Position numbers and translations under genes: made by a program. The notes beneath the pieces were generated by a model, which worked only from the letters and a program-made list of their open reading frames with translations, had not been told where the DNA came from and searched no databases. Below, in pieces: positions 10,242 through 25,200 of a stretch of 64,000 nt of DNA. The stretch covers positions 9,963,849-10,027,848 of the forward strand of contig OZ014412.1 of NCBI GenBank assembly GCA_963965975.1. The letters run 5' to 3'. The DNA comes from Xestospongia bergquistia (Eukaryota; Porifera; Demospongiae; Haplosclerida; Petrosiidae). Position 1 is the first letter of the stretch; each line of letters begins with the position of its first letter.

Positions 10242-13200
10242 GTAAGTACATTTGTAGTAAACATTGTTAATAGGTACTATGTAGCGATGCCTATGTAGGG
10301 ATTGTTCGGATTTTTTATTGAAATATGTTGGCAGAAAATATGAATTAATTATTTGTCAAAACTTCTCAATGTTCTAGTGTTTAAAATTCTTTCTACGACA
10401 ATACTTAAGTAATGACAGATCATGAGACACAAGTTCATGGATTGTTTGTAAAGATCACGGTGGTTAGAATTGAAAAAATCATCCTTTGATTGTTTTAGAA
10501 AATACTAGCTTTAGAGGGAAAACACTGACTAGAGCTATAAGTTTGGACAATTAACAGTAGTGTCTGACAAAGACTAATAGCTATAGACTTAGAAATATTG
10601 ACAGAGAAGCATCTTGTCATAGCAACTGTGGTTAATTTTAATTAAATTCAGTTGTTGCTATATGTGTTAGGGACTAAGGATGCAGTTCATTTGTCGCTTT
10701 AAATTGTCATACACAAAATAAAAAATAAAACAGCAAATGGACTTATAAACATGTATAATTAGCACATGGTTCGAAAGGATTATAGGAGCCATGCTTCAAA
10801 TACAGGGACAATTTGTAGATTACAGTTTAAACAGAAGAAAGCCAAAAGTAAGTGTTTGCTAATGCAAAAATTCCTTCTAGTGACATGTATTAGGATTACA
10901 TCAAATGGATCAATCTCTTTTATTTAATTTTATTGAAGCATAATATTTCTGTTACTGTTTTAATAACAGTATCTTGGATCTATGAAGAGTATGTATATAT
11001 TGGACAATTATCAGAAGTGACTGTATTTATATTAAAATACATTTTGGAACTATGTAAACTAATATTGATAATGATGTAGACAAATATGAACAAAATTAGA
11101 ACCTGTATAAACTTCACATTTAATAATAACTTTCTCTACCATTTGTCTAGATCCAATCACATCTTAATGAGTGCCTAAACAATTCATTTAAGACAAAAAT
11201 AATTGCCTCACAAAGATGTAAAAATAAATGATTTTATAAATAAATAATGAAATAATTAAGTAAAAGATTAATAAACAATTAATCTTAAGCTTTTTCCAGA
11301 CAACATGACAAATCTGAAAAGCTCATCAGAATTTTTAATCAAAACCTCCAAAAATGCAAAAGACATGCTGATTCAAAGATATTTTTAAGTGAGGCATCAT
11401 TTTGTAACTGTTTTATTTCCTTTTTATTGTCTAACATTTTGTCCCATGGGAATATGACCTACACTTGATGTGTGATTGAGTAAGGGAGGTCATAGTCTTG
11501 CAATGAAAATGTTTGAGAGGGTATGGAGTTTAGCTCTCTTTAGTCACTGAACATATAAAATGTTCACTTTCTAGTCTTTTTAACTTGGCTACCCTATTCA
11601 GGGATCATTACTATTCTAAATGGATTGATTGACTAAATTGATTGAGTTAAATTGTGAATTCATTTGCCTATTGATATATTTTGTATTACACAACACTATA
11701 ACAATAACTCTGCATATTATGGATGCCTAGTACTATTGCCACATGATTTCTGTTTAAGGACAACCCAATTTTCCACCTTAGTAAGGAGGATGTGTCAACA
11801 TTGCTGCTTAAAATGAGTAAACAAAACATTTCTTGAAAACTAAGCAAATGTAGGGATGGCTAATGTTAGTCTTTTACAAAGAAATAGTATAGGAACAGCA
11901 GCAGCATCATCCCTTTATAATAGCATAGATGACACAAACATTCAAAAATTTCTTATAAACTTCAAAATGTTCCATTTACGCTATAAAAAAATGATTGGTT
12001 GATTTAGCCATTATTTGGCTATACATGTTGTAATTACAAGCATATTTTCGAGTAAGCATAATACTGTTTTCATTACTAATGTACTACTGCCTGTGTAGCT
12101 ACTTAACCATAAATTTCATAAAACATTAGTGATCAAAATAGTCTCACGTTTACTTTTTACATTTGCAACCTGTAAAACCCTGTACTAGTTAAATCAACTA
12201 AGCAATTTTTAGAGTGTATAATATATACCCATTAATAATACCAGTAATGTTATTCCATTCTGTTCTTGTCCTATTATGTAGAGATAACGCAACTGCCATA
12301 TCTACTATTTTGTTTGTATTCTTTGTGAAGGATTGACATTAGCCATCCCTACATTTATTTCTTTGTTAAAGATGTTATTATATTTAGTAAATTGCATAAT
12401 CTACTGAAATAATTAGTGTTAATATTTTCCTAACAGAAGTGAAGCTGAGATCTAAGGGTAAAGATGTGCTCATTGTTTATGGGATTGCCAGCCTTCCCCA
12501 ACATCCAACACTCATTCCTTGGTGCTGTTTAAAATTTGAAGACAAAACTCCTCCACCAGGGGTTTATCATATGGTGTATCACAAGTCAATAGGTCAAACT
12601 GTTGAATCTGTTGTTCAGAAGTATTCTAAACAAGTTAATCTCGAAGCTCTTTTGGTTGCAGCTGATATTGAACAAAGAAAGTTGAATATGTTGACAATTA
12701 CATTTTCGTTTACAGTAGTCATTATTCCTAAAATGTACAATCATGATATAGCTGAATATTTACAAAGTGTAGATGAGTCCTTAGAAGCAACAATAGCTCC
12801 ATTGTATGGTGATGGTGGGACTACTGGTACAGGTGTGTTAATATAGTCAAAATGATTATTGATATTTCATACAATGGATATTTTTCTAAGGAAAGCTATT
12901 TATTGTTTAAGCATTTGACAGATGAAGCTATCTTTCCCTGTCACATATCAAACCCACTTCAAGAACAGTTAAGGGTTTACTTGTGTGCAATAGATTGTTT
13001 TATTGAGATAGAAATTTATAAATTTCTATCTTATTAGAAATATATTGATGCCATAACTGTCCTTTGTTCAAGTACGTCTAATTTAGAGCCAGAAACCACA
13101 AAACAGTAATTCATAGTGTGTATTTAAGAAATTCAGAAACAGATAAAAATTTTGTTATTGTTTCTGCATCAAATAATAAATGGTTCATGTGAAAGACACC

Positions 13201-16200
13201 ATTTGTATTATTATGTCAACCGCATTCACTTCTAATTTTAGAGACTCTAGTACATATACCTTATTTATTAGTAATTTATATGTATGTATATGACAGTTTA
13301 TGTAATGCCTTATAATTATCATAGCTAGGTCATTAAATTTGCGACAACTCACAACAGCACTATTCCTTTCAATTATATAGTTTTAGATGCATTCCTTCCA
13401 GAAGCACCAACTGAATTTACTGCTTTCATATCAAGAATGCGCAGTATTATTCAAGAGAAAAAATGTATTTCTTTAGCTTATGAACATGATAAAGAGAAGA
13501 GATGTCTACAGTGGGTCTTGGAAGCAATTGATATTTCTCAAAAAGCGGTTAGCAATGTACAGTATAGATTTCACAATTTTATAATATGAAATATGTACTG
13601 ATTCATTGATATTGTAGAGACAGTTATCTAAATTTAATTGTTATTATAATACATTAGCCACAAGTTTCAGTATTTTGATAAGTAGTGTTGTGAAGATGTG
13701 TTAGAGATTTAATCAATCATTTGTAAGTTAGGTTAAGATGACCTATATCATTCATTAAATCAATTTGACAAAAAGAACAAACAAGGTAGCAGCAATATGG
13801 TAATCAGCTTTATTATTTAATAGCACACACACATAAATGAGGATTAACAATATGATACCCATAGTTACTAACCATTGTATTATATACTACATAATATATT
13901 GGTTTATATTATACTATTAATACTATTATACCTTTTTTGTGTTGGATTGATTATTTTAACTGAAGAGGGAATCTTCATGCATAGTCAAAGCTACTGTCTA
14001 CCAGAAAGATATTATTCAATTCCAGGACTGTTTGATTTTAAAAACAAGTATCATCTTAGTTTTACATCATAGTAGTGTCATGATTCCTGAGATCTATACC
14101 TGTCATTTTAATTAATTACATGTCAGTTTCACTGTACTTCCCTCTTCTAGTCTTTTCTCATTATGCACTTGTAGTCTAAAGTTAAATATTATCATATTAA
14201 TTGATACTGATACATAATTATTATAATATAGAATGTATCAGTGTGAAATGTGATATAACTGTCATATTGTGAATATTTTAAGAATTCTTAAACAGTATTT
14301 AAAATTTATAATGATTTTTTTCTTTCAGGCAGAAACTGAAATGTGTACAGGTAGGTGGGAAAAAATGCAAGAAATTATGGAGCTGCTACTGCAAGATGCT
14401 TACTTTAAAACAATGTTTATTCAAGATTTCCCCTTCTATTTTACTTTTGCCTACTCTATATACAGGTAATCTAGTTTGATAATGGTATTTTTTAATTTTT
14501 TGACAACATGTCTTTTACAGGCATGCATCACAACCTACACTTTCTAAGAAGTTGATTGAATTTATTAAAAGATGTGTCGTGCACATTTCAAGACTTCCAG
14601 TTCCAAGCATTGTGGAAAATTTATCCATATTTATTGAAGCGTAAGCAGACTGTTTATTTTGTTTAATATATTGCACAAGAATGTCTTTGTTGGTGTATGT
14701 GACTCAAAGGTATTGAAAAGCATACTTTGAGTGAGCATTTTTTCTTTGCCATGAATACCATGACAATTCAACAGACATAACTAATATCTAATTGAATTTT
14801 CTGAGCATTTTACACAAGGTATGGTATATGTTTTCCAACGTTTGGAAATGTGATGGGATATAGCTGATTTACAATGAGTTTACAATAAGTAATTTCCCAA
14901 CAATTTTGTGTCACAAACAACTTATAGTAAATTGATGGTTTTTTAACTATTGGAAATGTATTAGAATACTGTTGGAATTCATTTACTATTGCAAATTTGA
15001 TGTAATAGCATTGTAATTGTAGATGTAACTTCCACTGGTAATCCGCCAACATTCCACCAAATAAACAATTGTTGTAATATTAACATTATATTTACATTAT
15101 TTAAACAATAGTAACTGTTACGTGAATATAATGTTATTTCATTGGAATACTGTTGTCTCACAATCATTAGCATCGTAGTATTACTGGCTGTTGCATATTT
15201 TTTATTGTATTATTTTATGTGACAATTGAAGGTACTGACTAATTTTAAATGCTCCCAATTAATATCTTAAACTTTAACATTACTGAATTCTAGTGCTCTA
15301 CAACAACACCATTAAAAATCAATATAGGATAGATTTTTAAAAAAAATTTTTTACATTTTTAGTTTTGTTGTTTTATTATTATTATTTAGGGAAGACTTTG
15401 AAATTGCCTTTAGTGGTGCTCTAAAGAACTCCACTATCTTTCAACTCACAGCTGAATCATTCTTAAACATGTGCAATGAATATTTTAGAGTTCATTCTCA
15501 TGCAGAATCTTCTCATATTAGATTGCTTTCCAGTGAGTTTTATACATTTAGTTTGAAATTTAATTATTATGTATTTATAGCATCAATTGCTATGAAGTTC
15601 TTTACCTTATGTTCAAAGACAAAAAAGACTGAAAAGCTTTGGCATAAACATTTTATTGAAGTAAATGCTGACATTCATCAATAAGTATATTTATACCATT
15701 TTATGATATACACAGTTTGAATATGTTTTCAAACTGTCATGGGCTGTTGTCAAACATTTATGTGTACTAGTTAGCAAGTTTGAACTGGATACAATTTTTA
15801 AAAATGTGAATGTTCCTATTGACATGTATCTTATTAAGTATAACATAAAATGTTAACTACTGTTTTTATATTTCTTCCATGGTTTAGCATTACAAATCTA
15901 ATGGCTTATGTCAAGCTGATATAAATGGCTTACAAAGTGGACTAGAGGCAATGACAATAATACTTGCTGATCATCCCAATCTAATGCTCAGCTGGAAAGA
16001 TGTCTCCTGTATATTTACTTCTAAAGTTCATTCAATAACTATTTTAAAGTAAGTTACATATATATCAAGGTTGCATATTATACTGTTATTTAGAAATTTC
16101 ATTGATATTTTTGACCACTATATTACAAGAGGTAAGGGTGATGAAAGTTTTTGCAGTGACTATCTAAAACCTGTGACATCATTTCATTTGTCAAAAGTTA

Positions 16201-19200
16201 AAAAAATTGAGCAGCCAAGCTCTTCTAAGAGTGAAACAATACATGAAGTAAAGTTATATACAATTTATTTCATATCATTTCATTCTGATTATTACTCAAT
16301 GATAGCATAGTTAAAACAAAATCTTAATTGTTTAGGGGCTGCATTTTCTTTCCTTTTTATTAAAATAAATTAATGAACATCAGTGGTCACTTTCAAATTT
16401 TGAAATTATTTTTGAGCAGTGGGTGACTATTCTTGTCAATGTCATAGACCTTTCACTCTCAAACTGTATACAATGTTTTGATCTATTGGTTAATCCAATT
16501 GAACTAACTATGTGGGAAGGTTATCATGAATGTCTGAATGGACAGGTTTGTTATGAGTACTATTGTAATAAGATGTTATGTTATTTGTAGCTTGAGATTA
16601 AATTGAAGGACCATTGTCATAAAATGTCTGTTGAAACCTTCATTGCTGTTATTAATATTGTTAATTTTGAAAAATCTAAGGTCAGTTAAACTGTCATGAA
16701 AAAGAGCATGAAAGATTTTTTTCTAAGTTTGATATTTTTATTAATGTGACTTTTTTATTATCAATCTCACTTAAATGCATAGCTAATAGACACATTTCTT
16801 GGGAGGTTTTCTGCTATTATGCCCAAAACCATTACTATTGCAGAAGAACCATTTAAGACTTTGTTTACGCTTGCAAGCACTCAGTAAGTCTAAGTCTTTA
16901 CTAACTCTATATTTTTAATTTCTAATGCATAATCAACATTTTTTAAAGGATTTTTCTATACCATGCAATTATACATCTATTCCTTTTAGCTTGACTCAGC
17001 CTAAGCATCAAGAAGACTTACTGTCATTTTTCAAAGTAGTCATGGAATGCTACAGGAAAACTAATCGATCACTGGAGTTTCTCATAGATCTCTTTCAACT
17101 TGATATTCATCCTTCAGAGAGCTTTGAAATTCAGTTCTCTGTCATTTTGAAAAAATTCATTACAGATCATAAACTCCAGAAGATAATACATAATGATATT
17201 ATTATTGTAATAGTGAGTTCTATGTGTAGATATGAGCAATTTTACGTTACATTCCCTCAGAGCATGTTATCCTCAAATGAAAATTCTTTTGTACAGATAA
17301 TTGTCAACACTATGATACAGGTACTATTGAATATAGTATTATGAATATTGTTTAAGTAGTACAACTTTACCATGGATATTATATATTCTAATTTTGTTCT
17401 ACTTTGACTACTCAACGAGACTTGAAATTAATTTTCATTTGATTCCTTCTTAAATACACACACACATATATATAGCTATAAGAGACTACTATGTGTGCTT
17501 GTTAAACAAGGATAGGCTTGGGATTGCTCATGGGTTGGTTGATTTAACCACAAAAATATTATTGGTATACATACAGGTTGCATGTAGCAAAATTATTTCA
17601 TCCAAAAAGTAAAGATAATGCTGTTTGATTACTAATGTACAATGTTTATGTAGCTAATTACTAGAACTAATTATATGTTTATTCTTAGGTAATTATGATG
17701 CTTAACCATGCAAAATGCCATCATATTAATTAGCCTTAAGAGCAATTTTTAACTATTTACGATATTACTATAATGGTAGTCTAGATTGTATTGCTGATAT
17801 AAATAATCATTTTAACTGTTTCATGGACATTGCTTGTAAGCATACATCCCTGCAAAGTACAAGAGTGTATACATGAATTCATAATTACATCCTGGCTTAG
17901 ATATCATCTCATTTTATGTAAGAATAAAAATAAAATAAACCAGTCCATAGGTTTAATAAGTTGGTTTCTACCAGCCATAACAAGCATGCAAGGTGTCCTA
18001 TGATCATTTTAACTTTGGTGTTAGATCAGACATCTATATCCAAAGTCCTTTCTTTTGTTGAATGAAATTATCAAGACAATATAACTATAATGCCCACATA
18101 AAACAAATGATTTCAATTTACATGTACTTTGCTCTAAGCGCTAAAATGCATATGATTAGCATGATGGAACTTCTTTGATACAAGCTTTCTATATAGCATG
18201 TGTTCTATATTATTTTAAAAACTCTTCAATCTTCATTTATAGCGGTTTAAATAAGTACATTGTCATATGTGATAATAGATTGATTAAGAAGAAAATGTAA
18301 TCAACTTGTACTTAAAGATTAGTTATAATAAAAGTCTTGTTTCTTTTACAGGAGGTGTTTCAAAGTGGTTTGCAATTTGATCGTAATGTACTAGACTGCT
18401 TATCTAAATTTTGCTCACCTGATTTACAAGAGAAGCACATACGCTCTGTTAAAATTCGTTCAATTTTCTGTATTTTCTTGATCATGACTGAAGACATGAA
18501 ACTTTCTTCTGACAATTTTCACACTCTTCAAGAATATAATTTAATAATCCCAATGGCAATATCATTTCAAAACATTTGGGATGCTTTTAAAAATTGGGAA
18601 GGTGTTAATGAAGAACCAACCATTGAGATGTTCAAGACTAGAGTAGAAATTATTCCTGAGTTTCATCAATTTGTCAATAGTGTTTTGAACAGCTTCAAAG
18701 ATTTTGTTATTGTTACTGGAGAATTAATTAAAGAAAAAAATGTCACATATAATAATTTAGATGCATTATACACTCATTATGATGTGTACAAGGCAATGTC
18801 ACAGTGCATTTCTAATATCTTTAGTGAAGTCAATATTATCTTGAAAGAAGAGTTATTAGATCTTAAGAAGTGCTATGATGACTGTGTTGATGAGATTAAG
18901 AAGTTGTTGGTTAGATCACCCAAGTATTGTCCAGAACTAGCAAAGTAAGTACATTATAAGAATAGTTGTATAATTGTATTTATATTATAATTATTAATGT
19001 ATATAGGTCACATGTTCAATCTGTATTGACTAAGTATGGTATAGAACTTCCTCCAGTAATGGATGCTCATCTCAAGGAGCTGCTTATACCATGTATTGGT
19101 CACCATGAAATTCCCTCAACTGATGGCTCACAACAATACACTGTGATTACTTATCAAACTAAGCAAAGCATTCAATTATCATCTCTTGAATCATTGAAAG

Positions 19201-22200
19201 TTAGTCTGACAACATTTCTAGAACCATTGAAGGAGTCATTGGACACTCTTGTTTTTCATTGAATTTAAAAACTGTCTAATCTTTGCTAAATGCATTAGCT
19301 ACTTTCTTGACAAGTTGTCTTTAACATGTCTACCTAGTCACCAGCAGTCTCAGACCTGTACAGACTCCAATACGTGCACTCTTTGTTGTCAAAACCGGAT
19401 GATTCAACTAAACACTGCTGTTCAAGAAGCTGAGACTGTTTTGGTATCTCTAATAGAAGGGAATGCAAGAATTGACATTATTGCTGACATTTTCAACTTC
19501 AATGATCTTAAGAACATTGATCTATCAGTAGAAAATGAGTCACTACAGCAATATTACAAGTTAAAAATTGGATGTGAGGACTTTGCTGATGTCTCTAATA
19601 GTTTAATTGGTTTATTAGAACTGAATGCTGTATACAAGCATATTTTTGCTTTGCAGACAACTTTAATGTTATTTGGTCTTAATAATTGCCTCAATGATCC
19701 CAAAATGATCCAGTTAATTGAAATTGCAAAAGAAGTTGACGAAGCTCTGAAGGCAAGTGAATCCAAGCTTCAAAATGTACATTTCATTACTTCATCTAAA
19801 GCCAGTGATAAAGTATCATCTATCAAAAATATTTTTGGTATTGAAGACCTCATAGACAATCCTTGTTTCAATTTATTCTCTCTTTTACAACATGGTTGTC
19901 CTCTATTTGGCTTTGCTCAAGAGAGAGGTTATAATTTAAGTAATGGTATGGATACTTTTCACCAAGAATATCAATTAGTAACTGCAGACCTTTTATATGA
20001 AGATCATCAAGAAGTATCATTAGCAATTCTAGTTGGTGCTATGCAATTAACTTCTTGTTTCTTTGATAAATCATGTTCTCTTCTTGACCTTTGGACTAGT
20101 ATAAACAAGATTAGCAATGTATCAGCAGCAACAGTTCAACTCAAGACAGTTAATGAAGAAATAGGTGTTATCAGGATCTGGTTTAATAGAATATCTGTAA
20201 GTTGACTAGCATTTAAATGAATGTGTCAGTAAATAGATAGATTGTTGAATGGATGGGTTGTATGAATAGATAAGATTAGATAGATAGTTTATATATCTAG
20301 TGATGCATTGTAGATTGTACAATGTATAGAGTATTTCGTGTCATTATCTTATCCTTTTTAGGAAGGGTCTCAAGAAATGAATGAAAATACTCTAAAATGT
20401 ATTCTTTGTTCTGGATCTTACCACGTTTTTCATGATGGATATCATGTTGAGGTCAAATTACAATTCATTCCATTTTGTGAAAATCATATAGGTAAATTGA
20501 GTTGTTGTACCATTATGTATATGAAACATGTTATTTTTCTACTTGAATAGACCAACCACTTAAAGAATGGTCTTCTATTAAAATAAAAGATTTCTTACGG
20601 CAATTAACCTTAATAAATTCTGAAATAGAATGTAGTGATGATCAAATTGGTACTAATTTCAGATGGTTTCAACAGGTAATTTTGACCATACAGTATGATG
20701 TACTCTTATATTATACCTACACAGTTTAATATAGCTGCAATGGAATTACAAAGTTGCTATTCTCAATTGCAATATTATGGTCATCCACTTTATTTGAAGT
20801 CATCAGAAGAAGAATATTTATTATATCCTTCACATGAAGGATTGCAAGCATTAAGAGCCAAGGTATAGAATATGTTTGTAGAACATGCATATAATATATA
20901 CTAACATAGGTCAAAGCTACTAAGAATCAGCTGACAGAGTTTATGAAAGTCTTTCATGAGTCTAGAAAAGAGTTTCCCTTGTTGTCATTTGTTAGCACAC
21001 AGAAACTAAAAGCAATTTATTCAGACTTGAAAGAAGAAATTTCTTACTTTGATGACCTTTTGAGAGATGTTGGTTTTCTCTTTAATTTAGATAAGAACTC
21101 CTGTCCTGTTATACGTGAAGTTAGTCAGGCAGAGTCTAAAAATAATAAATAATTCCAATTTTGTTATTTTACAGGAGCTCTCTAAGTGTCATCTAGCTAC
21201 TAGAAATGCCATCAACGAAGGACCTGATTTTGAGCATCCTGCCAAAATAATTGGTTTTTTTTTGAAAGGGCTTGTTGAACAACCTGAATTAAAGCCTTAT
21301 CTCTCTGATGCTATACAAACACAACATGAATATCATAGCAAACATCCAATTAAAATCTCTTTAATTTCATCCTTTGACTATTCAAATTTAGACTTGATTC
21401 GATTAATATACTGGATTTTTGATAAAAGCTTTCCACTGTTTTGTCAGCTGTTTAGATGTTCATCAAATACATGTAAAGAAGACATTGAGTTATTTTTTGA
21501 CAGAATTGTTCATTTTCCTCAATCAAAATATCTTGTACTTGGAATCAATTTAATTAAAAATGACTTGCAACAAGTGAGTTAGTTTTGATGTGATATTATG
21601 TTTATATGTTTTCAGGTCTTTTTGAAAAAAATTGCTAAAGTGGAATCTAAGATTCACAAACATTCTCAATATGCCAAAACAATAGATGTCATTATTGTTG
21701 AATATTCTCCTTCAATGTTTAGACATATGCCATGGATTGCTACTACTACCAAAGTTGTGAGCTATCACAATGACTAATTGATTATTCATTATAATTTTAT
21801 TATTAGGACAAAGATAAATTATGTCCTTTTACTAATATATCTACTTATTTAAGGACACAAAAAAATGAAGTGTTTAAGCTATTTCAAGTTGTGTGTGGAC
21901 TTCCAGGTAAAGTGAATTAAGAGATTATTTAATAACTTATAGTAGTGAAAGGCTGATTACCTATTACAATAATTGAAGTTTTTGTTACAACATGTCCTAG
22001 GCAGACTAGGATTATATCTTTAGTAGGAAAACACTTTTATATCAAGTGTACAATGCTATTAAAGAACATCAATAACAAACATTTATTAAAGTATTTATTT
22101 TGAATTATATAGTGCGAGAATGAGACTTTATAATTTTGTATACTTATTTATTAGGTAGTGGTAAGACACATTACGTCAAGAATTATCTTGACAATGACTT

Positions 22201-25200
22201 TCATGATAAATCACCTAAGGTGATTAGTATCAATGAAACCTTCACCAAGACTGATGTTGTTAAACATCTTATAAAACTTAAAAATGGTTTGACTACCTCT
22301 GATTTTGCACTGTTTTTGAATATCAACTTAGTATGGCCTCAAGTAAGTGGCTTATCATTTTAAAATGCTTTTTGACTACATTTACAGAAATGGGACAGAG
22401 AAGAGTACAAGAAAGTATTTTATCAACTTGTAGATGATGTAAACTGGTTCTTCTTTGATTACTTCATACTTGGCTATGTTGATGTTCCTGAGAATACTAG
22501 TGCTGACTCAACTTCTCCTGGTTGTCTTTCACTATGTTTGGTAGCTGGAGTTTCCATGTCTGTTTATGTAGAGGTATGTGTTAGAAAGTGTGTGATTTAC
22601 AGGATTTATAATCATAGCATTTATAATAACTACATTGGATTGAGTAGTAAGAATAAGATGAGAAATATGTAGCTGACATGTGAAAGGTGTGTTGAAGTTA
22701 CATTTGACCAAACAGTATATTCATGCATGGTTATGCATTGGATATTTCTATTTCTGTTTGAAAGAAGCATCTAAAATATCCTTTGATATTAATTATGCCT
22801 ACTAAATTTAGAAGTTTTAATTTCTTAGTCGCAACTTTATTTTAATGTTTACCAAATTAATGGTACACTAAAATTACTAAATTCAAAATCACTAAAATTA
22901 ATGGCAAAGACTTAAACTAAATGCCAATTACATTACAACCAATAATGTTTGCTCCAAATGCTGTGCATTAAAGATCAAGTTTTATACTAATGCATGCTTA
23001 GACCATCATGTATCTTTTAAATCATAAACTAAAGGCTTTACCTTAAGACTACTAGTCGTTTGCATCTACTAAAGTTAGCAATTTTAAGACATTTGGATTA
23101 AATAGATTTTTGTGCTTTCAACAATTATTGTGAGTCATGACCATTTGATGTAGTTGAGTTGTTGAATAAAATTTTGACAATTTTTCCAATACTTGCTAAA
23201 TTTGCTTAAAATATTTATTCACAATTAATATGGCTTCTTATGAGTAGCTCTTGACAGTAAACTGCTGAAATCTATCACAGTTCATTTCTCATAATTAGAC
23301 CTACAAAAAGCCATACTTCATAGTAGAGTGTGTTACCTCTATGAATATAGTTTCCAAAGTAACTGAGTTATTTTTAGCTGTATATCAGAGGTTGAAATAT
23401 ACCAAATTCAGCATTTGACCATTGTATTTGTAATACTTATAAACCTTATCTTAACCTATATCTAAGTCATAATAAAAAGATTATCATAGAAAGGAATATT
23501 ACAAGAAATTGAAACATTTTGATCAGTTTTGAGTGAGGTATTCATTGTTTTCTGCCAGTAAAACTCAATGGACAATCCAGGCCATCCCTACATAGGCACT
23601 GCTACCACATAGCCTCATAAAGAAATAGTGGGTGTGATCAAAATACCATTTCCTGTTGTGCTTAATCTGACTATTGCTGATGAAAGAACATAGTAGCAGG
23701 TGATAATTCGTTTTTAGCTAAGTGTAGTCTATAATCCAGAGTAATCTTATCATTTTTTTTATTGACTAAGTATACTAAACCTATATTGATTTCATGAAGT
23801 TATAAGTGTTATTTGTAGGCTCCATACTGGAAAATTTTCAGTGATCCTTATGCATCAGATGAAGAATGCCTTGATCAGTCATATGAAAAGTTTAAAGATC
23901 TCTTTCCTGTCTTTGCTCTGCTTGGTGAGAAGATTACTCCTCCAATATGGTTTGATGTAAAAAGTAATCCTGGTGTGCAGCTAGTTTGTAAATATATTCT
24001 TGCATATAAAGAAGAAAGACTGGACTATGTTATTAAAAGTATGCTTACTCTGTAAATATTGCATTAAATACATTAGTACTTGCTTTCTATTTTGATATTC
24101 TAATGGAAAATTGTATATATAGGTTATAACCTAACCATGAGAGTTGTCTATATGTTACACAAAATTAACTACTGTGTATTTAAATGTGTTTTTTAGTTTG
24201 TAATCGATGTAAACAAACCTTAGGGCATAAAGCTGTTTGCATACTGGTACATATTGGAATAAACTGGTTGGGCTATAACCTGTTTGTGGATTGATACAAT
24301 AGAAATTCAAATTGATATGAGTTCATCAAGTCCATATACCTTATTAGTATATTTAGCCTTTATTGTATTTTAACTCTTTTAGAGAGCACAGATCCTCCAA
24401 TTAAAATTAATAAAATTATGAAGGATATTCCTTCTAGTGAGTGTCAGGACATACTCAATGAAACTTTTTCAGTTGCTGAAGTTAGAGGGGGGAAAATTAT
24501 GGAGGTTTTGTATTTGAGGTGAGTACTATTGACATAGAAAATTGAACTATTATTTGTCATTTTTTACTTGCACAACCATATTTTGTGCAGCAGAAAAAAA
24601 TTTCCTTTAATGATGTAGTAATAATAAAAATGAAGTTACTGAAAGAACAATTAAAGTCCATTGCATTCTTTATATTTAGATACATGGAAAGACGATGTAT
24701 ATTTCTAGAGAATTGTCCTCATCTTTGTTATAATGAGGGATACAAAGAACCTATTAAAAACAGTGAAGGGAGAGTGATTGGAGAGAGAAACACAGCCAAA
24801 ATTAGATCTACATTGTTTGCTATTATGCGTGAAGAGGTTGGAAATTTTTGTAAGCAGTCTATGTCATGGTCAGCTGATCTCCATAGACAGGTTTGCTCAT
24901 AGCATAAACTTGATTGCATTTTTGGCAATATCTATCTAATTGCCACAACTATATGACATCATTTGTGATGACATAATCCATTACAATATCCCTTATCACA
25001 AATTTATTTATAAAGCAATAAAAGTCTGAACTTAAAGAGTCATGGTAATTTTGAAATGCCTCCAAACATATGTTCCATAAAAACAAATACTGTGTATTTA
25101 AAAATCATTTTTTCATTTAGTTGATATATGACTTCAATAGTAGTGGAAGTACATTCAGATTTCTCAGTAATCATCCAGAACAACCTCTGCCACCAGATGA

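Noticed and set aside
13875..14072. 65-codon hydrophobic open frame with membrane-like sequence
   Set aside because: Lies in intron 3 of copy A, is not conserved in the same intron of copy B, and consists of AT-rich codons.
21120..21152. Exon 20 read-through to a stop in copy A
   Set aside because: GTTAGT at 21120 and the matching donor in copy B, with exon 21 in phase, show that it is an intron.
23950..24060. Possible extra exon between exons 26 and 27 of copy A
   Set aside because: Direct joining of 24038 to 24383 gives the phase and protein seen in copy B.
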